A stretch of 64,000 bases of DNA from Aphelocoma coerulescens. Taxonomy: Eukaryota; Chordata; Aves; Passeriformes; Corvidae. Below are positions 9,595 to 22,001 of the stretch, piece by piece (within the stretch, counting starts at the first letter, position 1; each line of letters starts with the position of its first letter). The notes under the pieces are model-generated. The model worked only from the letters and a program-made list of their open reading frames with translations. It ran no database searches and was not told the DNA's origin. The DNA lies in assembly GCF_041296385.1 (NCBI RefSeq), contig NW_027183612.1, positions 1 to 64,000 of the forward strand, in the 5' to 3' direction. The translations under genes were made by a program, and so were the position numbers.

Positions 9595-10078
9595 CAACTT
9601 ACAGAGCCAGGGGATGACGTTTGGGAACAATCCTGGGCTGCCTGGCAGCAATTCATTGTACCTCTTGTCACCCACGAACACCTTCACCCACTCCTCCAGG
9701 AGCCCGGGCCAGCGGCTCTGCTTCTCTTGGAGCAGGAGGCATTGCCCTGCCCACTGCAGGGACCTGCAAACCATTCCGGAGTCAGCTCCGAGCCAGGGAC
9801 GGGGCAACACCCCGTCCCACGGCTCCAGCGGCTCGGGCCCTCGGTAATTCCGGATCTGAGCCTCGTAATCCCTGCAGGGAAGAGGCCGGCTCAGGCCGGG
9901 ATCGGGGAGGGTGGGAAGCGCCCGGGGTGGGCGGAGGCTCTGCCACCCCCACGGCCGCGGCATCCGCACAGCTCCGGGGGACGGGGCCCGCCCCGATGCC
10001 GCTCCCCGTCCCGTTATGCCGTTCCCCCGCTCCCCATCCCGTTCTCCCGCTCCTCGCTCACCGCCCGGGCCCGTCCAT
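9595..10078 (-). CDS. BUB1/BUBR1-like N-terminal exons 1-3 (fragment), copy 1
   Basis: Three candidate exons on the minus strand. Exon 1 is 10078-10062 (Met-Asp-Gly-Pro-Gly plus two bases, donor GTGAGC). Exon 2 is 9871 to about 9811 after a TTCCCTGCAG acceptor; with exon 1 it starts MDGPGRDYEAQIRNYRG and continues PEPLEPWDG. Exon 3 is 9763-9595, with LLEEWVKVFVGDKRYNE and then a WLCKL end at a GTAAGG donor. This matches the order of the Mad3/BUB1 homology region of spindle-checkpoint proteins: a short lead, PL-x-x-W-(D/E), Q-W, LLE-x-x-x-K-x-F-x-x-(D/K)-(K/R)-Y, then a WLKL-like end. The short lead favours BUB1 over BUBR1. The exon 2-3 join is imperfect: the GT at 9810 is out of phase with the TTTGCAG acceptor at 9763. 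In-frame 57-base GT-AG pairs exist (9810 to 9754, or 9820 to 9764) but drop three or four conserved residues. I find no exon 4, TPR remainder or kinase domain, so this is probably a promoter-plus-5' fragment or the start of a chimeric transcript. Confidence 0.6.
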
Positions 10079-10282
10079 GCCCGCCTGTCCCCCGCCGACC
10101 GCGCCTGCCCACTCAAACTGGCCACGGCAGCCGCGCCACGCCTCCCCATTGGCCAGCCCTCGGCCCGCCCCGCCTTCCTATTGGCCGCTGGCCCCGTCAA
10201 TCACGCGGGAAACCCCGCCGCCCGCAGGCACCGCTCCCACGGCGGCCGCTACACGGCGGCCCGGGCGCATTCCCAGGGGAAA
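10079..10282 (-). promoter_or_regulatory. Cell-cycle-type promoter of the BUB1-like exons, copy 1
   Basis: Immediately upstream of the exon 1 ATG on the minus strand. Two inverted CCAAT boxes (attgg at 10148-10152 and 10180-10184) are 32 bases apart, a spacing common in NF-Y-driven G2/M promoters. A GC box lies between them. An E2F-type word (gcgggaaa, 10205-10212) lies upstream. A TTTGAG word (about 10112-10117) sits about 31 bases downstream of the proximal CCAAT box, where a CHR element (TTTGAA) would be expected, but its last base differs. There is no TATA box. Layout fits a DREAM/MMB-type mitotic gene; this is inference from motifs only. Confidence 0.55.
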
Positions 10283-13200
10283 AGGAGAGTTGTTATCAAC
10301 ACTCGAACCTCCCAAGCGTTGTTATTGCTCAGAGAGCTGCGCCGGTACTGAGCTACTCCCATGCGCCTGCACGGCTTTGGGGAGGGGCAAGACCACGTCC
10401 CACTCCTGCCTGGAGAAATTTCAATGCCCTAAAAAGTCATTTCCCTTCTCTCTCTCTGACCCAGGGCCAAAGCAGCTGTGTAGAACAACCCGGGGGATTT
10501 ATGGGAGGGTGATTCTCTCAGGAAAGACCCCAGACCCTGAGGAAACAAACCCACCCCAAATTTCCAGCTGAAAACACGCTGCTTCCTGAACGGCAGCGCA
10601 CAAAGCTCTCTATAGCCAGACAGGAGATGACAGTCCAGAAAAAGCCAAAAGATGTGCTCTGCCTGCATGCACTCTCTTGACTGGTAATTCCAAAGGAAAT
10701 TCCCCACAGATCGTAAGCAGTCGCCTGCAATTTGTCCTCTGCATTCATGACTGCCTTGGCTTTCTGTAGAAGTGTGTCAAACATCCATGCAGGCGTCAGG
10801 GCCTGGGCTGGCTCGTTTATGGCTCTTCCTGACAGGCCCAGGCCAAACCCAAGCACCCCCCTCACTGCTCCAGCCCCACTTTCAGGGAAATATTGACACG
10901 GCTTAGAAATACTCTCCTTCCCTGCAACTCACTCCCTCCCTGCGCATCCCCGGAGAGGATTTACTCCGTACTTTGTTCCCGACAGCACCTCTCCAGCGCA
11001 AATCCCACTTCACACAGACACTGACTAAGCAGACCTAAGTGGTTCCAGCAGCAGCTGCAATCCCCAACTCCCTGTCTCCTGCACAGCTCATCCAAGCACT
11101 CCCAGCAATCTCACCTCGGCCCAGAGACTCTCTGTCCGCAGAGGGAAACACAACCCGATGGCACGCAGCTCTGGCACCACATTCCCTCTTCCCTTCTCCC
11201 TTTTTCCAGCACACCAGGCTGCTGGAAACGGCATTCCCTAGGCAGTTCATCCCAACACAGAGAAGAGGAGCCTGTGACTTATCCAAACTATGGGCAGGAC
11301 AAGGGGGGCCCTAGCTGGCTTTGGCTGCTTTAATACCAAAGCTCTTGGGACGACTTCAGTGGTTTTTCCTGTCTTGAAAGAGTGCAGAAAAGCAAAGTTA
11401 ATCCCACTGTGGACTCCAAGACTCCTGCATTTCCTATTTCTCCTATGATTGCTCACCATGAAATTTTATCCATGGAAAAAAAGCATGAAGAATAACACCA
11501 TATCAAATAAAAAGTGCCCTTTTCCAGCATTTTTATACCAGGCATTAAAAAGATGCCCATTTCTCTTCCAGCATTGCTTCCCTCATTTTAGCAGAACCGT
11601 TTTCATCCCAGACCCCACTCATCAGCTGTTCAATCCTCTGGCACTGGATTTGGACAAAAGAAGGGACGCACCTGGATCGCAGGAAATCACAGAGAGAAAC
11701 CCCTCCAAAACCTGACAGAGAAAATCAACAGGAGATGCAGGAAGACACATCCCTCATTTGCACATCCGGAGTGCTTTTCTAAAGACTTCTCTGCATCTGG
11801 ATGCTCTTTGCACTTGGCAGCAAACTGCTTCCACTGCTTCCCACTCCAGCAAGGGGAACATCCCTGGAATTTCATGTCCAGTGTCTCTGCCTAAAGCAGC
11901 CCCACGGCAACACGAAGCTTCCCTCGGGCATTTCGTTTCTTTATCCCAAATATTCTCCCCACTCAGCCACAATCTAGAAAGAACAAAAGGGAAAAGAAGG
12001 AAGACCAATTAATTCTGACATAAGGAGTCTTGACTATCCCGACACACTGCCAGGTGAAAAAACATCCCTGCCACTCTAAGAAATCCCCCTGATACTGTCT
12101 CCATTCTGTATCAATTATTTAAACGCTGTATTAAGGAGCGTAAGGACACAATGCTTGGAATTCTCAAAAACGGCTCCGCCTGGCTACTCCAAGCACTTTC
12201 TCACCCGGGGAGCTGAGCTGTCCCACATTTAAACGCCACGTTTGATCCAAATCCCATAGAAATCTGATATTGTTTGGCTCCTGAGCTTTCCCAAAAGCTG
12301 TCCAGTCAAGCCTGGAAATCCTCACTGAAGCTTTGCCATGTCACATCGGGATTTACCCTTGGGAAAACCCCACTCTGAGCACTTGGGTTTCAAGAGGTTG
12401 CACCCAATGTTACAGACACAGAATTCCTGTGGGGTTTGGCATTTCCTGCACCTCCAAACACGTGAAAAGAATGAAGTGCAGAGTCCCGAGGCTCCATTAT
12501 TGCCATTCTCCTCACATCCCTTTCCTCAGCTGCACATGGCTTTGTGCCTCCTCTGAAGGGCTGGAAAGGAATTTGGGAACCCCCCTCAGCTTTTTCTCTG
12601 AGCCGGCCCAAAAGGCAAACAGGAAAAAAAAACCCCAAAAGCGCACAAAATCCCAGCCCCTCCCAAGATGCAGCTCCTCACACCAAACCTTGGGAGAATC
12701 CCTGGTGCTTCCAACACCGCTGCAATCCCACCTGGAGCTGAGCTTACAGGGTGCTCTGCCTAATCCACATCCAAGCCTGGATAGCCCAAAGCCTGCAAGA
12801 AAAGAGGAGGCAAAGTGAAGGGGAGAGGGGGGGAAAAACGGAGTTTTAGGTTTTTCCCCTGTTTGCAACAGGATTGAAGGGCAGGATGGAGAGGTTTCGT
12901 GGAAAAGAAGTACCAAAGGCTGCTTCATTCCCAGCAATTAGCGCTGCTCAGGTTGAATCCAAGAGGCCCAATCCACCAGGTTTAAACAGGAGCGGCCGAC
13001 AGGATGGGTTATGACACAGATCTGTGAAGCTGGAGCCTTCTTCCTTCTCCCGGGCTCTCCCAGAAATTCTCCATGTCCGGACGCGCTCCCGCTCTCCCTG
13101 CTGGGGAGGACGGACTTGGATAGCCCGGGTGACTGCTGAGCCTAAAACAATAAGTGATCCAAGTGTTTTTCCCCAGGAAATGACATATTCTCTGGACCTG

Positions 13201-14468
13201 GGATAACCCATATCCCATGGCCTTCTCCAGGAAGAGTCCCAGCTGGATATGGTCTCCCAGAAAGGATTCCATAGGGGCTCACCTTTTGCTTGGAGCTCGG
13301 CTGAATTCCTCAGCAATGCCAGGGAATGTGGCCATTGGAGGCTTTGAGCAGATTAGGCTCATTTGCCTTTTTAGGTTTTGTTACCATCTCTCAGACTTCC
13401 CACTGGATTGTGGCCTCCAAGGAACATGTAAATCCCATTGGATTCCTGCTCTTTGGATATTTTTGTACCATTCCTGTACAAAACGAGGCCCCCTGTTCGG
13501 ATGCTTTTCCCCACCGTTCCCCAGCAGTTTTATCTGCCAGTGCATTCCCTGTGTTGGTTGGGCTCTTCCCAGATCTCTGAGCTCCTTCACAAGGCAGGAG
13601 ATCCATTTGGCCCAGGAACCGAACCCTCCCGAGGAATTGTCTGATGCCATCTCCACATTTCACAGCTGATCCTTGTGCTCAAAGGATCCCTCTTTCTTCC
13701 CTTCAGCCAATTCCAAGCCTCGCTGCCCCCAGCCGGGAACAGTCCCCAGGCCGATCCCTGCAGTCTTCCCTGCCAGGATCCTGCTCAGGAATCCATGGGA
13801 ATGTAAGAATTAATTCTTCCCACCCCTGCCCAGTTCTAATTCCAAAGGATTTGGTGTCTGCCTTACCCGGCTGGAGCCTGCTTCCAACTCTGCTCTTGCT
13901 GCTTCTGCTGCTTTCCATTTCCCAGGAATTCCACCAACGGAGCGACAGCGTTTTCCACCTCCTCCTCCAGCATTCCCTCTGTTGCGTTCGGGTGCTGGAA
14001 GGATATCAAAACCAGGGCCTCACTATCAGGAATTATATCCCCGGATTTGTTCCTTTCCAAATGTCACCTCTTCCCAATAAAGCACTGGCCATCCAAGGAA
14101 TTCTAGAGAGCGATGTGCTGACCACTGCTTACTCCTCTGGAATGTCAGAGCTTGGAAAAAAAGGGCAGTTGAGGCTTTTCCTGGTGCTGCCCATGAAGTG
14201 TATTTTACCTAAGTGCCCCTGCCCATGCCTTTGCCTGTATCCACCAAAAATCCACCCGTTCATTCCCCAGCTGCTGCCTCCCTCTTTTCCTGGATCCAAC
14301 AGAATTTTAACAGGTGAATATTCCCCTCTGGAAGAGCACCTTTCATTCCAAACCTAAGAACAAACAAATGAATCACTTTCCTTCGACCTTCCTTATTAGG
14401 ATTCCACTGAGAGCAGTGGATGGAAAATGATCCTCTCCTGGTCCCTGCTGGATTCCCGGAGCAGGGAT
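10283..14468. repeat. C body module, copy 2 (follows tail a)
   Basis: Carries cggtactgag at the left edge, the allele seen only where C follows an a tail, and aaacgctgtatt near 12122. It also carries the six-base longer form gctcaggttgaatcc near 12945 together with atgggttatg, two linked variants shared with copies 5, 6 and 8. Its left part matches the common form of copies 1, 4 and 7. Confidence 0.93.
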
Positions 14469-15158
14469 TCTTTCCCTCTTCCCCCCCCCCCCCCGCCCCC
14501 CCCGCGGTGACCACCCTGCCCTGCCCCCTTTTCAGGCTTTGTTCCACAGCTCTTGTCTCCAACTCTTGCATCCTTTCCCTCACTCCAGGAGCTCCCAGCA
14601 GTTCCACACCCTCTTTTCTCCCATCCTGATCCTTTCTCCAAGAACAGAGCTCTGCATTTCAATTCCCTTCGCTTTTCTCCGACAATTCCCACCAATCCAG
14701 ACCTAAAGCTGACACAAGGAACACTCAGTGCCCACAAATGCAAATCCAGACCTGGCCATGCCTAAACCAGCAAGTCTGAACACACAATCCTGGACCATCT
14801 GCATTAATTCAAACCTAACAATTAGGACACACTGAAGACTTCAACATTCCCAAGAAACACCCTGTTGCCTTCAACTCCCTGGGGTTTTTGCTTTGAACTC
14901 ATACGGATTAGGGGATCAAGGGATTTCCCTGAAAAAAACCTGTGTGGTGCATGCTGGAATCCCCGATCCCGTGAATCCAGGGAGTGTTAAAAGCTTAAGT
15001 CCAACCTGGCCCACCATAAATTTTTGCCAACTATCCCCCAAATGATCAGGTTAACAGAACCCTCCTCTGGTGCTGCGTTTTTAGTATTGGAAAGCCAGGA
15101 ATTACTTTATTCCCAGAGCGAGGCTCTGGATATGGGCTTGGGGAGAACAAAACCTTAC

Positions 15159-15642
15159 CAACTTACAGAGCCAGGGGATGACGTTTGGGAACAATCCTGG
15201 GCTGCCTGGCAGCAATTCATTGTACCTCTTGTCACCCACGAACACCTTCACCCACTCCTCCAGGAGCCCGGGCCAGCGGCTCTGCTTCTCTTGGAGCAGG
15301 AGGCATTGCCCTGCCCACTGCAGGGACCTGCAAACCATTCCGGAGTCAGCTCCGAGCCAGGGACGGGGCAACACCCCGTCCCACGGCTCCAGCGGCTCGG
15401 GCCCTCGGTAATTCCGGATCTGAGCCTCGTAATCCCTGCAGGGAAGAGGCCGGCTCAGGCCGGGATCGGGGAGGGTGGGAAGCGCCCGGGGTGGGCGGAG
15501 GCTCTGCCACCCCCACGGCCGCGGCATCCGCACAGCTCCGGGGGACGGGGCCCGCCCCGATGCCGCTCCCCGTCCCGTTATGCCGTTCCCCCGCTCCCCA
15601 TCCCGTTCTCCCGCTCCTCGCTCACCGCCCGGGCCCGTCCAT
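15159..15642 (-). CDS. BUB1/BUBR1-like N-terminal exons 1-3, copy 2
   Basis: Exons at 15642-15626, 15435 to about 15375, and 15327-15159. Coding bases read identically to copy 1, including the phase problem at the exon 2 donor. The only nearby difference lies in the intron just past the exon 3 donor. Transcription leftwards would run through C2 and then into the promoter of copy 1. Confidence 0.58.
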
Positions 15643-15846
15643 GCCCGCCTGTCCCCCGCCGACCGCGCCTGCCCACTCAAACTGGCCACGGCAGCCGCGC
15701 CACGCCTCCCCATTGGCCAGCCCTCGGCCCGCCCCGCCTTCCTATTGGCCGCTGGCCCCGTCAATCACGCGGGAAACCCCGCCGCCCGCAGGCACCGCTC
15801 CCACGGCGGCCGCTACACGGCGGCCCGGGCGCATTCCCAGGGGAAA
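15643..15846 (-). promoter_or_regulatory. BUB1-like promoter, copy 2
   Basis: Same CCAAT pair (15712-15716 and 15744-15748), E2F-type word and TTTGAG word as copy 1. No differences seen. Confidence 0.53.
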
Positions 15847-18800
15847 AGGAGAGTTGTTATCAACACTCGAACCTCCCAAGCGTTGTTATTGCTCAGAGAG
15901 CTGCGCCGGTACTGAGCTACTCCCATGCGCCTGCACGGCTTTGGGGAGGGGCAAGACCACGTCCCACTCCTGCCTGGAGAAATTTCAATGCCCTAAAAAG
16001 TCATTTCCCTTCTCTCTCTCTGACCCAGGGCCAAAGCAGCTGTGTAGAACAACCCGGGGGATTTATGGGAGGGTGATTCTCTCAGGAAAGACCCCAGACC
16101 CTGAGGAAACAAACCCACCCCAAATTTCCAGCTGAAAACACGCTGCTTCCTGAACGGCAGCGCACAAAGCTCTCTATAGCCAGACAGGAGATGACAGTCC
16201 AGAAAAAGCCAAAAGATGTGCTCTGCTTGCATGCACTCTCTTGACTGGTAATTCCAAAGGAAATTCCCCACAGATCGTAAGCAGTCGCCTGCAATTTGTC
16301 CTCTGCATTCATGACTGCCTTGGCTTTCTGTAGAAGTGTGTCAAACATCCATGCAGGCGTCAGGGCCTGGGCTGGCTCGTTTATGGCTCTTCCTGACAGG
16401 CCCAGGCCAAACCCAAGCACCCCCCTCACTGCTCCAGCCCCACTTTCAGGGAAATACTGACACGGCTTAGAAATACTCTCCTTCCCTGCAACTCACTCCC
16501 TCCCTGCGCATCCCCGGAGAGGATTTACTCCGTACTTTGTTCCCGACAGCACCTCTCCAGCGCAAATCCCACTTCACACAGACACTGACTAAGCAGACCT
16601 AAGGCAGTGGTTCCAATCCCCAGCTGCAATCCCCAACTCCCTGTCTCCTGCACAGCTCGTCCAAGCACTCCCAGCAATCTCACCTCAGCCCAGAGACTCT
16701 CTGTCCGCAGAGGGAAACACAACCCGATGGCACGCAGCTCTGGCACCACATTCCCTCTTCCCTTCTCCCTTTTTCCAGCACACCAGGCTGCTGGAAACGG
16801 CATTCCCTAGGCAGTTCATCCCAACACAGAGAAGAGGAGCCTGTGACTTACCCACACCATGGGCAGGACAAGGGGGGCCCTAGCTGGCTTTGGCTGCTCT
16901 AATACCAAAGCTCTTGGGACGACTTCAGTGGTTTTTCCTGTCTTGAAAGAGTGCAGAAAAGCAAAGTTAATCCCACTGTGGACTCCAAGACTCCTGCATT
17001 TCCTATTTCTCCTATGATTGCTCACCATGAAATTTTATCCATGGAAAAAAAGCATGAAGAATAACACCATATCAAATAAAAAGTGCCCTTTTCCAGCATT
17101 TTTATACCAGGCATTAAAAAGATGCCCATTTCTCTTCCAGCATTGCTTCCCTCATTTTAGCAGAACCGTTTTCATCCCAGACCCCACTCATCAGCTGTTC
17201 AATCCTCTGGCACTGGATTTGGACAAAAGAAGGGACGCACCTGGATCGCAGGAAATCACAGAGAGAAACCCCTCCAAAACCTGACAGAGAAAATCAACAG
17301 GAGATGCAGGAAGACACATCCCTCATTTGCACATCCGGAGTGCTTTTCTAAAGACTTCTCTGCATCTGGATGCTCTTTGCACTTGGCAGCAAACTGCTTC
17401 CACTGCTTCCCACTCCAGCAAGGGGAACATCCCTGGAATTTCATGTCCAGTGTCTCTGCCTAAAGCAGCCCCACGGCAACACGAAGCTTCCCTCGGGCAT
17501 TTCGTTTCTTTACCCCAAACATTCTCCCCACTCAGCCACAATCTAGAAAGAACAAAAGGGAAAAGAAGGAAGACCAATTAATTCTGACATAAGGAGTCTT
17601 GACTATCCCGACACACTGCCAGGTGAAAAAACATCCCTGCCACTCTAAGAAATCCCCCTGATACTGTCTCCATTCTGTATCAATTATTTAAACGCTGTAT
17701 TAAGGAGCGTAAGGACACAATGCTTGGAATTCTCAAAAACGGCTCCGCCTGGCTACTCCAAGCACTTTCTCACCCGGGGAGCTGAGCTGTCCCACATTTA
17801 AACGCCACGTTTGATCCAAATCCCATAGAAATCTGATATTGTTTGGCTCCTGAGCTTTCCCAAAAGCTGTCCAGTCAAGCCTGGAAATCCTCACTGAAGC
17901 TTTGCCATGTCACATCGGGATTTACCCTTGGGAAAACCCCACTCTGAGCACTTGGGTTTCAAGAGGTTGCACCCAATGTTACAGACACAGAATTCCTGTG
18001 GGGTTTGGCATTTCCTGCACCTCCAAACACGTGAAAAGAATGAAGTGCAGAGTCCCGAGGCTCCATTATTGCCATTCTCCTCACATCCCTTTCCTCAGCT
18101 GCACATGGCTTTGTGCCTCCTCTGAAGGGCTGGAAAGGAATTTGGGAACCCCCCTCAGCTTCTTCTCTGAGCCGGCCCAAAAGGCAAACAGGAAAAAAAA
18201 ACCCCAAAAGCGCACAAAATCCCAGCCCCTCCCAAGATGCAGCTCCTCACACCAAACCTTGGGAGAATCCCTGGTGCTTCCAACACCGCTGCAATCCCAC
18301 CTGGAGCTGAGCTTACAGGGTGCTCTGCCTAATCCACATCCAAGCCTGGATAGCCCAAAGCCTGCAAGAAAAGAGGAGGCAAAGTGAAGGGGAGAGGGGG
18401 GGAAAAACGGAGTTTTAGGTTTTTCCCCTGTTTGCAACAGGATTGAAGGGCAGGATGGAGAGGTTTCGTGGAAAAGAAGTACCAAAGGCTGCTTCATTCC
18501 CAGCAATTAGCGCTGCTCAATCCAAGAGGCCCAATCCACCAGGTTTAAACAGGAGCGGCCGACAGGATAGGTTATGACACAGATCTGTGAAGCTGGAGCC
18601 TTCTTCCTTCTCCCGGGCTCTCCCAGAAATTCTCCATGTCCGGACGCGCTCCCGCTCTCCCTGCTGGGGAGGACGGACTTGGATAGCCCGGGTGACTGCT
18701 GAGCCTAAAACAATAAGTGATCCAAGTGTTTTTCCCCAGGAAATGACATATTCTCTGGACCTGGGATAACCCATATCCCATGGCCTTCTCCAGGAAGAGT

Positions 18801-20031
18801 CCCAGCTGGATATGGTCTCCCAGAAAGGATTCCATAGGGGCTCACCTTTTGCTTGGAGCTCGGCTGAATTCCTCAGCAATGCCAGGGAATGTGGCCATTG
18901 GAGGCTTTGAGCAGATTAGGCTCATTTGCCTTTTTAGGTTTTGTTACCATCTCTCAGACTTCCCACTGGATTGTGGCCTCCAAGGAACATGTAAATCCCA
19001 TTGGATTCCTGCTCTTTGGATATTTTTGTACCATTCCTGTACAAAACGAGGCCCCCTGTTCGGATGCTTTTCCCCACCGTTCCCCAGCAGTTTTATCTGC
19101 CAGTGCATTCCCTGTGTTGGTTGGGCTCTTCCCAGATCTCTGAGCTCCTTCACAAGGCAGGAGATCCATTTGGCCCAGGAACCGAACCCTCCCGAGGAAT
19201 TGTCTGATGCCATCTCCACATTTCACAGCTGATCCTTGTGCTCAAAGGATCCCTCTTTCTTCCCTTCAGCCAATTCCAAGCCTCGCTGCCCCCAGCCGGG
19301 AACAGTCCCCAGGCCGATCCCTGCAGTCTTCCCTGCCAGGATCCTGCTCAGGAATCCATGGGAATGTAAGAATTAATTCTTCCCACCCCTGCCCAGTTCT
19401 AATTCCAAAGGATTTGGTGTCTGCCTTACCCGGCTGGAGCCTGCTTCCAACTCTGCTCTTGCTGCTTCTGCTGCTTTCCATTTCCCAGGAATTCCACCAA
19501 CGGAGCGACAGCGTTTTCCACCTCCTCCTCCAGCATTCCCTCTGTTGCGTTCGGGTGCTGGAAGGATATCAAAACCTGGGCCTCACTATCAGGAATTATA
19601 TCCCCGGATTTGTTCCTTTCCAAATGTCACCTCTTCCCAACAAAGCACTGGCCATCCAAGGAATTCTAGAGAGCGATGTGCTGACCACTGCTTACTCCTC
19701 TGGAATGTCAGAGCTTGGAAAAAAAGGGCAGTTGAGGCTTTTCCTGGTGCTGCCCATGAAGTGTATTTTACCTAAGTGCCCCTGCCCATGCCTTTGCCTG
19801 TACCCGCCAAAAATCCACCCGTTCATTCCCCAGCTGCTGCCTCCCTCTTTTCCTGGATCCAACAGAATTTTAACAGGTGAATATTCCCCTCTGGAAGAGC
19901 ACCTTTCATTCCAAACCTAAGAACAAACAAATGAATCACTTTCCTTCGACCTTCCTTATTAGGATTCCACTGAGAGCAGTGGATGGAAAATGATCCTCTC
20001 CTGGTCCCTGCTGGATTCCCGGAGCAGGGAT
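15847..20031. repeat. C body module, copy 3 (follows tail a, precedes tail b)
   Basis: Shares with copy 5 a set of rare left-half variants: aaatactgac (near 16455), a rearranged word cctaaggcagtggttccaatcc (near 16600), acttacccacaccatggg (near 16845), and accccaaacattc (near 17513). In its right half it has the short form gctcaatcc (near 18515) like copies 1, 4 and 7, so it is a mosaic. A private T in the word aaaacctggg lies near 19576. Confidence 0.93.
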
Positions 20032-22001
20032 CCTTTCCCTCTTTCCCCCCACCCCCCGCGGTGCCCTCCTCCCCCTCCCGCCCCACCCCGCACCCTTTCC
20101 AGGCTTTGTTCCACAGCTTTTGCCTCCGGACCTCAGATCCTTTTGGTCTCCAGGAGCTCCCAGCAGCTCCACAGCCTTTCCTCTCCCATCCTGATCCTTT
20201 CTCCAGGAATGGAGCTGTGCATTGCAATTCCCTTCTCTTTTCTCCGACAATTCCCACCAACCCAGACCTAGAGCTGACACAAGGAACGCTCGGTGCCCAC
20301 AAATCCAAATCCAGACCCGGCCATCCCTAAACCAGCAACTCCCGGACAATTTGCGTTCATTCCAACCTAACACTGAGGACTCACCTAATCCTTCAAAATT
20401 CCCAAGAAATATCCCGTTGCCTTCAGCTCCCCGGGGATTCTGCTTCGTGCTCACACGGATTTGGGACTTCCCTGAAAAACCCGTGCAGGGCACGCTGGAA
20501 TCCCCGATCCCGTGAATCCGGGGAGTGTGCAAAGCTCGGTCCAGCCTGGGCCCCCAGAAATTTTTGCCAAATATCCCCCAAGTCCTCGGGACAACAGAAC
20601 TCTCTGGTACTGCATTTTTGGCGTTGTAAAGCCTGGAATCACTTTATTCCTAGTGCTGGGCTCTGCATACGGCCGAGAAAATCCCGGCCTCCACACAGAC
20701 CCAGATTCCAAACTTTTTGATACATTTTAGCAAACCGAGAAATTCCCCCTCCCTGCTTCTTCTTAAGGGCATCCTTCTTTTCCCTTACCCGGCCTGCTCT
20801 CTCCCACTGGGCTGGGTTTTTCCCTTCCCATGCTAATTAGTCCCTACTTCTAGGAGGTTTAGGTACCTTTCTTCCCTGGCAGGGATTTCTTAACACAGCT
20901 ACCGAGGCTTTGGGAGTCTTCTTTATCTTCTACTTTCTGGAAACACACCCTCTGATCCATAAATGCCACAATCCAGATGCCCAACTTCAACAAGACATCC
21001 TTTTCACCTAAAAACACTCACTCTCAACTCTTAGATCTTTTAAAGTTTTACCCCCGCAAAATTCCCCTGCTTTTCCACCGCTGAATTCCTCCGTCCTGAT
21101 TCCAAGAATTTCTTGAATACCACGGGGCTTTTCTCAAGATTTACCCCCACAACCTTCCCTACGTGCCCACTGCTCACCACCTCATTTTTCCCTCAATGTC
21201 TTCGTTCTCCACCCCAGAGAGTTTGTCAAGTGTTGCCTCCAAAATGTTCCCCCTCTCTCCACTACTGAGTTCCCCATTTTGCCTTCAAAATATTCATTCT
21301 GTCCCCTCCAGATTGCATCCACTTTTACCCCCAACATTTTACTTCCTCTACAATATTGACTAAACCTTTTCCACCCCAAAAATGTGCATTCCCTCCCTTA
21401 AACAGCACCTCAGCTTTTCCCTCAAAAATGCCCCAGAGAGAAACTCCGATTCAGCCCCCAAACTCCCCTTTTCCTACACAAACAGTTCTTGTGGCCCCTC
21501 TCAATTCCCCCAGGCTTTCAGCTAAAGGAATAACTGGAAGCCTATTCCCTCATCTCTGCCCTCCTTTTGCTTTCCTGGAAAACCTTGCCATCCCACACTT
21601 TCTCCAAGAGATCTGCTGCGAGTACGGCAAGGTCTGCTCTGTCAGAGTGCCAGGGGGGTTTACAGCACTTGCTCCTCTGCATCTTCACCCTTTCATCAGC
21701 TTTCCCCTGGAACGGTGTTGTGCAAGAAGCTTGGAATTACCAGAAATGGATCGGGTTCACATTTTTTCCCCACCAGTTTTCATCTGCTTTGAAATTCCTG
21801 GAATGACCCTCAAATGTGCCCTAGAACAGTGCTGTGAAAGGATCAGTCAGAAGAACAGCCTGAAAGCAGAAAACCACCTCCAGCAGCAGCCGGAATGATC
21901 CCATTTCTGTTCTTACCTGGTCCTGCCAGAGCTCCCAACGGCCCTTCCCATTCCAAAACAACAGCTATGCAAGACATTCCTGCTGTCCGTGAGGGTGAGG
22001 T
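20032..22001. repeat. Tail b, copy 1
   Basis: The first 660 bases (to about 20690) align with tail a but with many substitutions and small indels, an older duplication than the near-identical array copies. From about 20690 to 22001 it is unique to b: T/C-rich intron-like sequence containing one candidate minus-strand exon (21917-22022, running into L2). The BUB1-like exons of tail a are absent; homology stops next to where exon 3 would begin. Confidence 0.9.

Larger units (their letters stand above)
8906..10282. repeat. Tail a, copy 1 (BUB1-like 5' module)
   Basis: Begins where a- and b-tailed copies diverge, with a C-rich tract at about 8918-8940. The first 670 bases are a diverged relative of tail b. 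From about 9580 it is unique to a and holds the BUB1-like exons and their promoter. It ends at the shared word aggagagttgtt of the next C. Confidence 0.92.
14469..15846. repeat. Tail a, copy 2
   Basis: One base longer than copy 1 because of the C-rich tract near 14480-14505. It carries aacaaaacctt instead of aacaagacctt near 15150, just outside the exon 3 donor. It is followed directly by C3. Confidence 0.92.

Noticed and set aside
9460..10512. 350-codon plus-strand frame in tail a
   Set aside because: Antisense to the BUB1-like exons and promoter, crosses the a/C module boundary, and is explained by high GC.
21356..21898. 180-codon plus-strand frame in tail b
   Set aside because: Pyrimidine-rich intron-like sequence, no domain, and only recent copies to compare.
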